Shown here piece by piece: positions 27,818-34,646 of a stretch of 64,000 nucleotides of DNA. The notes beneath the pieces are model-generated. The model saw only the letters and a list, made by a program, of their open reading frames with translations. It was not told where the DNA came from and did no database searches. The DNA is taken from contig NZ_JAIVMF010000005.1 in the NCBI RefSeq assembly GCF_020176715.1, positions 124,001-188,000 on the forward strand, written 5' to 3'. The stretch's first letter is position 1, and the number at the start of each line of letters is the position of its first letter. Source of the DNA: Stappia stellulata (lineage in GTDB: Bacteria; Pseudomonadota; Alphaproteobacteria; Rhizobiales; Stappiaceae). A program made the position numbers and the translations under genes.

Positions 27818-28801
27818 TCAGCCCCAGAGATCGGCCACGGGCGGCGAGATCATGCTGCCGGCAAACACCAGTCCGGGCTCGCGGTCGCGCTCAAGCAGCA
27901 GCGGTGCATCCAGATCGACATAATCGGCCTGTTGCGCCGGAAGTGTCGCCGGCGCCATCGCAAGCGACGTGCCGAGCATGCAGCCGACCATGATCTTGAA
28001 GTCCATGGCGCGGGCCTTCTCCAGCAGGACGAGCGCTTCCGTGACACCGCCGGTCTTGTCGAGCTTGATGTTGACCGCATCGTAGAGCGGGGCGAGGCGC
28101 TCCAGATCGGCGCTGGTGTGCAGGCTTTCGTCTGCACAGACCGGGATCGGACGGTCGAGCGTTGCCAGGATGCCGTCGCTGTCTGAGGGAAGCGGCTGCT
28201 CGATCAGCTCCACGCCGGCGGCGGCGCAGGCGGCCATATTCTCCGCGAAAGTGTCCGCGCTCCAGGCTTCGTTCGCATCGACGATCAGCCGCGCGTCCGG
28301 CGCGGCTTGCCGCACCGCCGCGATGCGCGCGGGATCGCCGTCGCCACCGAGCTTGACCTTGAGCAGAGGCCGCCCCTTGGCCTTCGCCGTGTCGGCGGCC
28401 ATCTTCTCCGGCGTGCCCAGGCTGATCGTGAAAGCGGTCAGCATGTCGTGCGGAGTGTCGACGCCTGCGGCCTGGAAGGCTGGAACCCCGGAGCGCTTGG
28501 CCTCGAGGTCCCAGAAGGCGCAGTCGAGCGCATTGCGCGCGGCACCGGCGGGCATCGCCTGTTGCAGGGCCTCGCGCGTCAGGCCGCGCTCGATCTCCGG
28601 TCCCATCCTCTCAATGTCCGCCATCACGCCCTCGACGCTTTCGCCGTAGCGGGCATAGGGCACGCATTCGCCACGGCCCGTGTCCGGGCCTTCGCGAAGC
28701 GTGACCGTCACCACATGGGCGTGGGTGCGGCTGCCGCGGGCGATGGTGAAGCCGCCGGCGATCGGCCAGCTGTCGGTTCGGACCTTAAGCGTGACGGTCA
28801 T
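27818..28801 (-). CDS. dgcA: N-acetyl-D-glutamate racemase / dipeptide epimerase-family enzyme
   Basis: Enolase-superfamily enzyme of 327 residues. Catalytic and metal residues are readable in order: the KVK lysine pair in LLKVKLGG, Asp in LIVDANEAW, Glu in LIEQPLPSD, Asp in CADESLHT, and the second base in NIKLDKTGG. By family it resembles L-Ala-D/L-Glu epimerases. The ATGA overlap with the upstream DUF1611 gene identifies the DgcN/DgcA pair of the D-glutamate catabolic pathway, in which DgcN acetylates D-glutamate and DgcA converts N-acetyl-D-glutamate to the L form. The murein-peptide epimerase role is the alternative. Start at ATG 28801. Confidence 0.84.
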   Translation of the reverse strand: MTVTLKVRTDSWPIAGGFTIARGSRTHAHVVTVTLREGPDTGRGECVPYARYGESVEGVMADIERMGPEIERGLTREALQQAMPAGAARNALDCAFWDLEAKRSGVPAFQAAGVDTPHDMLTAFTISLGTPEKMAADTAKAKGRPLLKVKLGGDGDPARIAAVRQAAPDARLIVDANEAWSADTFAENMAACAAAGVELIEQPLPSDSDGILATLDRPIPVCADESLHTSADLERLAPLYDAVNIKLDKTGGVTEALVLLEKARAMDFKIMVGCMLGTSLAMAPATLPAQQADYVDLDAPLLLERDREPGLVFAGSMISPPVADLWG

Positions 28802-29811
28802 GGTGTGCCGAACTCGCTTTCCAGCCGCAGAACGATGCTCTCGCATCCGAAGCGCACCGGATCGGTCGCCGGCAGGTCGTATTCCGCCGCGATGTCGGCC
28901 AGACACTGTTTCGCGTCTTCCTCGGAGAGGGCCGCCGTGTTCACGCAGATGCCGACGCAGCGGATCTCGGGATTGGTGAGCTGGCCGCAGGCGATCGTCA
29001 TGTCGATGACCTGGCGGATCGTCGGCAGCGGGGTTTCGACGCCGCGCATGGTGGTCCGGGTCGGTTCGTGACAGACCACGAAGGCGTCCGGCTGGGAGCC
29101 GTGCAGCAGGCCGAGGGTGACGCCGGCGAAAGAGGGGTGAAACAGCGAGCCCTGGCCCTCGATCACGTCCCAGTGGTCGGGTTCGGCGGCGGGCGAGATC
29201 CATTCCGCAGCACCCGAGATGAAATCGGCGACCACCGCGTCGAGCGACACGCCGCGCCCGGAGATGAAAATGCCGGTCTGGCCGGTCGCGCGGAAATCGG
29301 CGTCATGGCCGCGCTCGCGCATGGCGCGCTCCAGCGCGAGCGCGGCGTATTTCTTGCCGACCGAGCAGTCGGTTCCGACCGCCAGCAGGCGCTTGCCCGT
29401 GCGCTTGGTGCCCTTGCCGGTGTCGAAGCGGATTTCCGAATGGCGCACGTCGCGCAGGTGACGGCCGTTGCGTTCGGCCGCTGCGCGGATCTCCGGCACG
29501 TCGGCCAGGCGCATGTGCAGGCCGCTTGCGACATCCATGCCCGCATCGAGCGCCTCGACGATGGAGGCGACCCAGTGGTCGGGCAGGACGCCGCCGGCAT
29601 TGACCGCGCCGATGATCATGGTGCGCGCGCCGGCGCCGGCCGCCTCTTCCGGCGTCATGTCGGTCAGGCCGGCGTCGGCGGCGCAACCTTCCAGCCGGTG
29701 CTGGCCGATGCACCAGTCGCGGCGCCAGTCGACGATGCCCAGGCCGGTCTTGGCGGCAAGTGCGTCGGGCACATCGCCGAGAAACAGCAGATAGGGATGG
29801 GCGATTTCCAT
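28798..29811 (-). CDS. dgcN: DUF1611 protein, D-glutamate N-acetyltransferase DgcN
   Basis: A 337-residue P-loop-fold protein of the DUF1611 family. It starts with HPYLLFLGDVPDALAAKTGLG and holds a Walker A-like loop GTDCSVGKKYAAL at about residues 147-159, an LEGQGSLFHP-like block (VIEGQGSLFHPSF) and a VCHEPTRTTMRG motif. Members were recently assigned as DgcN, an acetyl-CoA-dependent N-acetyltransferase acting on D-glutamate. It is the first gene of a two-gene leftward operon with dgcA (four-base overlap). The LysR-type DgcR regulator described for this pathway is not adjacent. The preceding 230 bases are free of genes. Confidence 0.84.
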   Translation of the reverse strand: MEIAHPYLLFLGDVPDALAAKTGLGIVDWRRDWCIGQHRLEGCAADAGLTDMTPEEAAGAGARTMIIGAVNAGGVLPDHWVASIVEALDAGMDVASGLHMRLADVPEIRAAAERNGRHLRDVRHSEIRFDTGKGTKRTGKRLLAVGTDCSVGKKYAALALERAMRERGHDADFRATGQTGIFISGRGVSLDAVVADFISGAAEWISPAAEPDHWDVIEGQGSLFHPSFAGVTLGLLHGSQPDAFVVCHEPTRTTMRGVETPLPTIRQVIDMTIACGQLTNPEIRCVGICVNTAALSEEDAKQCLADIAAEYDLPATDPVRFGCESIVLRLESEFGTP

Positions 29812-30042
29812 GGAAAAGCTCCTGCTTCAAAGACGATTCGGATGCGGTCGCGCCGGACGGGATGAGGCATGGGCGCCACACGCCGCCCGCCGAATGCCCC
29901 GTCCGCGCCAGTCTCCGCATGCCGCTGTGGACGCTGACGTTGGCCGCAAGGTATACGTGGCCCATGGGACGCTCGGCAAGAGGGTGTCGCCGGTGGGGTC
30001 GGTTGGGGCGTTGCCGGGTGCAGGGGAAGCGACGAAGCTCGG

Positions 30043-31188
30043 ATGACGATTCACCCGGTCAAGGACATGCCAACGATCACCGTGGAGGCGACGGACGACG
30101 TTTGCCGGGTCGTTCCGGTCGGCGCATGGACGATCCACGAGAGCGGCTTGATGGAACAGCGGCTTGCGGAGCTGAAGCTTCCTGCGGCCTCGCGTCTCGT
30201 GGTTGACCTGTCGCAGATCACCGCGCTTGACACCACCGGCGCCTGGCTGTTGCACCGGTTTCGCGGCGATCTCGATTATCGCGGCACGAGGGTCGACCTG
30301 GAAAACCTCCGTCCCTCGCACCGCGTCCTGCTCGGCGAGGTGGAGAAGCATCATCCGCCGCCGTGGAAGCCGCAACGGCGACCGACATCGCTCGTCAGCA
30401 TCCTGGAGACAACCGGCCGGGAGGTCGTGGAGATCGGCGCGGACATCCGTGCGGCTCTGCATATCGTCGGGTCGCTGGTCAGCGTGCTTTCAGGTGTCCT
30501 GCTGCGGCCGCGCAGCCTGCGGCTTCCCTCGGTCGCCAATCAGTTCGACCGCACCTGCATCGGCGCCGTTCCGATCATCGTGATGATGAGTTTCCTGATC
30601 GGCGCGATCATCTCGCAGCAGGGCGGCTTCTACCTCCGCCAGTTCGGCGCGGAAGTCTATGTGGTCGACCTCGCCGGCGTGCTGGTGCTGCGCGAACTCG
30701 GCGTTATCCTGACCGCGATCATGGTCGCCGGCCGCTCCGGCTCCGCCTTTACCGCCGAGATCGGCTCGATGAAAATGCGCGAGGAAATCGACGCGCTGCA
30801 TGTCATCGGCCTCCGGGTGACGGAGGTGTTGATCCTGCCGCGTCTGCTCGCGCTCATTCTCGCGATGCCGGTGCTGACGTTCCTGTCCAACATTGCCGCG
30901 CTGTTCGGCGCTGGGCTGGTGAGCTGGTTCTATCTCGACATGGCGCCGCGGGTGTTCATCGACCTGATGCAGGCCGCGGTCACGGTCGACACGCTGATGG
31001 TCGGCCTGGTCAAGGCGCCCTTCATGGCGCTGATCATCGGCCTGGTCGCCTCGGTGGAGGGGATGAAGGTCGGCGGGTCCGCGGAATCGCTCGGCCAGCA
31101 CACGACCTTGTCGGTGGTCAAATCGATCTTCATGGTGATCGTCGTCGACGGTCTCTTCGCCATCTTCTTCTCCTCGATCGGGATCTGA
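30043..31188 (+). CDS. mlaE: MlaE-type ABC transporter permease with STAS-like N-terminus
   Basis: Inner-membrane permease of an MCE/Mla phospholipid-trafficking ABC transporter, 381 residues. Residues 10-105 form a STAS-like domain (LVVDLSQITALDTTGAWLLHRF), which E. coli MlaE lacks but many alphaproteobacterial homologues have fused. Residues 120-381 are the MlaE permease with five or six helices, including GAIISQQGGFYLRQFGAE and the conserved coupling region VAGRSGSAFTAEIGSMK. It opens an operon with MlaF, MlaD and a lipoprotein. The stop and next start abut (TGAATG). Confidence 0.9.
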   Translation: MTIHPVKDMPTITVEATDDVCRVVPVGAWTIHESGLMEQRLAELKLPAASRLVVDLSQITALDTTGAWLLHRFRGDLDYRGTRVDLENLRPSHRVLLGEVEKHHPPPWKPQRRPTSLVSILETTGREVVEIGADIRAALHIVGSLVSVLSGVLLRPRSLRLPSVANQFDRTCIGAVPIIVMMSFLIGAIISQQGGFYLRQFGAEVYVVDLAGVLVLRELGVILTAIMVAGRSGSAFTAEIGSMKMREEIDALHVIGLRVTEVLILPRLLALILAMPVLTFLSNIAALFGAGLVSWFYLDMAPRVFIDLMQAAVTVDTLMVGLVKAPFMALIIGLVASVEGMKVGGSAESLGQHTTLSVVKSIFMVIVVDGLFAIFFSSIGI

Positions 31189-32019
31189 ATGTCTGACGTC
31201 GCCTCGCCCCAAAGCCCCGACACGGATACCGGCGCCGACGCCGCGTCGCCGATGTCCGTCCCGAGCGACGAGGTGGTGCTCAGCGCGCGCGGCGTGACCG
31301 TCGGCTTCGGCTCCACCATCGTGCTGAAGGACCTCGACCTCGACGTCTACCGGCGGGAGATCCTCGGCTTCGTCGGCGGATCCGGCACCGGCAAATCCGT
31401 GCTGATGCGCGCGATCCTGGGGCTGACGCCGCGCCGGGCGGGCGAGATCGAGGTCTTCGGGATCAACCTGAAGACCGCCTCCGACGATCAGCGTCAGGCG
31501 GTGGAACGGCGCTGGGGCGTGCTGTTCCAGCAAGGCGCGCTGTTTTCCTCCCTGACCGTACGGCAGAACATCCAGGTGCCGATGCGCGAGCACATGCAGA
31601 TGTCGGACCGGCTGATGGACGAACTGGCGCTTTTGAAACTGGAAATGGTCGGCTTGCCGCCATCGGCCGCCGACAAGTTCCCGTCCGAGCTCTCCGGCGG
31701 CATGATCAAGCGCGCGAGCCTGGCGCGCGCGCTGGCGCTCGATCCCGATCTCGTCTTTCTGGACGAGCCGACCTCGGGGCTCGATCCCATCGGCGCCGCC
31801 GCTTTCGACGACCTGGTGATGAAACTGCGGGAAACGCTGGGTCTGACGGTCTATATGGTGACCCACGATCTGGACAGCCTGCATTCCATTTGCGACCGCG
31901 TCGCGGTATTAGGGGAGAAGCGGGTGCTGACCGCCGGCCCGATCGAGGAGCTGCGGCGTTTCGACAACGACTGGGTGCAGGACTATTTCAACGGCGTTCG
32001 GGCGTTGCGACGCGTGTGA
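31189..32019 (+). CDS. mlaF: MlaF-type ABC transporter ATP-binding protein
   Basis: ATPase of the Mla/MCE lipid transport system, 276 residues. After a 25-residue charged leader come Walker A GGSGTGKSVL near residue 63, the Q-loop (LFQQGALF), signature LSGGMIKRASLARAL near 167 (the MIKR variation is typical of MlaF), and Walker B LVFLDEPTSGLDP near 187, then the switch histidine in VTHDLDS. It starts directly after the permease stop. Confidence 0.92.
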   Translation: MSDVASPQSPDTDTGADAASPMSVPSDEVVLSARGVTVGFGSTIVLKDLDLDVYRREILGFVGGSGTGKSVLMRAILGLTPRRAGEIEVFGINLKTASDDQRQAVERRWGVLFQQGALFSSLTVRQNIQVPMREHMQMSDRLMDELALLKLEMVGLPPSAADKFPSELSGGMIKRASLARALALDPDLVFLDEPTSGLDPIGAAAFDDLVMKLRETLGLTVYMVTHDLDSLHSICDRVAVLGEKRVLTAGPIEELRRFDNDWVQDYFNGVRALRRV

Positions 32020-32053
32020 CCGGGGCGGGCTGGACTGAGGATTTGAGGTAGGT

Positions 32054-33703
32054 ATGGAAACCCGCGCGAACTATGTGGCGATCGGTGCGTTTGTGTTCGT
32101 CACGATGTTCATCGGATTCGCGTTCATCTACTGGCTCGGCAGCCGGTCGGAGGGGCCGCGCGCGCTTCCCGTCAAGGTCGTCTTCAACGGGGCGGTGACG
32201 GGCCTGTCCGTCGGCGGATCGGTCAATTTCAACGGCATCAAGGTCGGCGACGTCGGCTCGCTCGGGTTCGATCCCAAGGACCCGTCGGTCGTGATCGCCA
32301 CCATCCGGGTCAGCCCGACCACGCCGCTGCGCGCCGACGTTAAGGCAACGCTGGGGTTCCAGACGCTGTCGGGCATTGCCTATGTCGAGCTGTCCGGCGG
32401 GTCGCCGACATCGCCGCTGCTGCTTGATCCGGATGCCGAGGAGCCGCCGGTGATCTATGCCGAGCGCTCCGCTTTCGAGGATATCGTCGAGGGCGCGCGC
32501 GACATTCTCTCCCGCGCCGACACGACGCTGGCCGCCGTGGAGCGCGTCGTGGAGGACAATCGCGAGGACATCAGCGACATCATCACCAATGCGCGGGTGT
32601 TTTCCGAGGCGCTCGCCAAGAACGCCGATGGCGTCGACACCTTCATGTCGAGCGTGGCCAGCACCGGCGAGGCGCTGCAGAAGCTGTCGGGACGGCTTGA
32701 GGGGCTGGTCGACAGCGCCACCGCCGTTGTCGACGCGGTGCCGCCCGGGAAAGTCACCGAGATTGTCGACAACGCGGCCGAGATTACCTCGAAGGCCGCC
32801 GATGCGGCGGACGGTTTGACCTCGCTTCTCCAGGACGCGGAGACGGCCGCCGCCGACCTGGCCAAGTTCACCGTTTCGCTGAACGAAAGCCTTGCGGAAT
32901 TCGACAAGGTCGTGACCGCGATCCGCCCCGAGGCGATTTCCGAAATCGTCGACAATGTCGCCGCCTTCTCCAAGGTGCTTGAGGACCGGTCCGACGACAT
33001 CGACCGCCTTGTCGTCTCGACGAGCAAGACGATGGAAAACATCGAGGCCGTGACCGCGATCGCGGTCGATCGCGAGAGCGACATTCGCGAATTCATTGCC
33101 GATGCCCGGATCATTTCCGACAAGCTCATCGGCACGGTCGATCAGGTAAACGGAATACTTGGAGCCGTCGATCCCGCGCGGATCTCGAGTGTCATCGCGT
33201 CCGTCGACGACGTGGCGAGCGGGATCGCGGGGCGCCGCCAGACGATCACCGATGCCATCGACCAGGCCGGCGCGGCGGTCGCGAATGTCACCGAGTTCTC
33301 GCAAAGCCTGAAGGGCCGGGGACCGGACATCGACCGCATCATATCTGATGCCCAGGATCTGGCGGCCAAGCTCAATGCGACCGGAACGCGGGTGCAAAGC
33401 CTGGTCGCCAAGGTCGAGGCGATGGTCGATGCCGATGGCGAGGGGCTGATCACGGAAGCCACCAAGGCCGCCAGCGCCATCCGCAAGGTCGCCGATACGC
33501 TGGCCGAGCGCGTCGGCCCGATCACCAGCGGGCTTGAAAAATTCACCGTGCGCGGCTCGGCCGATTTCTCGGCCGCGATGGCCCAGCTCAATCGCACGCT
33601 GCTGGAGATCCAGCGCGCGGCCAGCGACCTCAACCGCAATCCGCAGCGGGTCATCTTCGGCGGCTCCGACACGCCGACCTTCGGCGGAGCGCAGCGCCGA
33701 TGA
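32054..33703 (+). CDS. mlaD: MCE-domain protein (MlaD-like), long coiled C-terminus
   Basis: Periplasmic, membrane-anchored lipid-carrier subunit of the Mla system. An N-terminal helix (VAIGAFVFVTMFIGFAFIYWL) anchors it; the MCE domain spans roughly residues 38-120 with VVFNGAVTGLSVGGSVNFNG and LGFQTLSGIAYVEL. At 549 residues it is about three times longer than E. coli MlaD: residues 145-510 are helical with regular Asp/Val/Ala heptads, probably a long coiled tube or rod crossing the periplasm, as in YebT or LetB-like proteins. It is preceded by TTGAGGTAGGT, a reasonable ribosome-binding site. Confidence 0.9.
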   Translation: METRANYVAIGAFVFVTMFIGFAFIYWLGSRSEGPRALPVKVVFNGAVTGLSVGGSVNFNGIKVGDVGSLGFDPKDPSVVIATIRVSPTTPLRADVKATLGFQTLSGIAYVELSGGSPTSPLLLDPDAEEPPVIYAERSAFEDIVEGARDILSRADTTLAAVERVVEDNREDISDIITNARVFSEALAKNADGVDTFMSSVASTGEALQKLSGRLEGLVDSATAVVDAVPPGKVTEIVDNAAEITSKAADAADGLTSLLQDAETAAADLAKFTVSLNESLAEFDKVVTAIRPEAISEIVDNVAAFSKVLEDRSDDIDRLVVSTSKTMENIEAVTAIAVDRESDIREFIADARIISDKLIGTVDQVNGILGAVDPARISSVIASVDDVASGIAGRRQTITDAIDQAGAAVANVTEFSQSLKGRGPDIDRIISDAQDLAAKLNATGTRVQSLVAKVEAMVDADGEGLITEATKAASAIRKVADTLAERVGPITSGLEKFTVRGSADFSAAMAQLNRTLLEIQRAASDLNRNPQRVIFGGSDTPTFGGAQRR

Positions 33704-33821
33704 GCGGGACGAACCGGCGATTGCCGACAGGAACGGCTTGCGTGCGGGCGACAGACGTGGTCTCAGCGGCTAGGGTTGGACCGAGAGACGCTTACGCAAC
33801 GCCACGGGGACGCGGAACACG

Positions 33822-34424
33822 ATGAGTTTGGCAAGGATCGCGACGGCTGTATTCGCCATGGCCGTTCTGGTCGCGCTCGGCGGCTGTGCAAGCACCAATG
33901 CACCGGAGGCCTATTACGGGCTGACCGCCCCGGAGAATCTCGAGGCGCGGGCACGCTCCGGCTCGGGCGCGCGCCAGGTGCTGGTGCCGCAGCCGCGCGC
34001 GCTGCAGGCGCTCGATACCGCCAATATCGCCGTCGTCGACGCCGGGCCCGTCTACACCTACTTCCCCAAGGCCGCCTGGACGGACACGCTGCCCAAGGTG
34101 GTGCAGGCCAAGATCGTCCAGTCGCTGGAAAACACCCGCGGCCTGCGCGGCGTCGGCCTGCCGGGCGAGGGGCTTTTGATCGACTACCAGCTCCAGACCG
34201 ACCTGCGCGCCTTCGAGCTGCGCATCGACGGCCGCGACCGCGCCGTGGTCGAAATCATGGCGCGCCTCGTCAACGACCGCAACGGCCGCACCCGCGCCAG
34301 CCGCATCTTCCGCGCCGAGGCGCCTGCCAAAAGCACAAACGTCCGCGACGCCGTCGCCGCCCTCAACACCGCCACCGACGCGGTCCTGCGCGAAATGTCC
34401 GCCTGGGTGCTCGGGAACGTTTGA
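33822..34424 (+). CDS. ABC-type transport auxiliary lipoprotein (PqiC/DUF330-like)
   Basis: Outer-membrane-directed lipoprotein of 200 residues. The signal ends in LGGC (lipobox, about residue 25), and the mature part matches the ABC_trans_aux family seen with MlaE/MlaF/MlaD systems and with PqiABC. Beta-alpha topology is visible in VLVPQPRALQALDTANIAV and LLIDYQLQTDLRAFEL. It lies 118 bases after mlaD and is most likely the outer-membrane partner that docks the MCE rod. The stop is directly followed by nine G residues. Confidence 0.85.
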   Translation: MSLARIATAVFAMAVLVALGGCASTNAPEAYYGLTAPENLEARARSGSGARQVLVPQPRALQALDTANIAVVDAGPVYTYFPKAAWTDTLPKVVQAKIVQSLENTRGLRGVGLPGEGLLIDYQLQTDLRAFELRIDGRDRAVVEIMARLVNDRNGRTRASRIFRAEAPAKSTNVRDAVAALNTATDAVLREMSAWVLGNV

Positions 34425-34646
34425 GGGGGGGGGAGTGAAAGGGCATGGCGCGCGGCACACATTCTGGTCACCCCGGGCAGGCATTAGCGCGATGCCCTCA
34501 ATCAAAGAGCCTGGGCGCGTCCATATTTCACCCCTGCGAGACTTAGTCTCACCGATCCTAGATCTCCGATTACGCTTCGTCCGAGAAGACGCTGGAAGGT
34601 GGATTGGCGTCGGAGGGTCATTGAGAACCAGAGCGTTCTTGAGAGT
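34425..34646. other. Spacer with G9 run; edge of AT-richer island
   Basis: The segment opens with nine consecutive G at 34425-34433 and then changes to DNA with clearly lower GC content than the mla operon. I see no gene, repeat pair or attachment site in it. A 78-codon open frame here lacks any ribosome-binding site or family resemblance. Confidence 0.35.
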
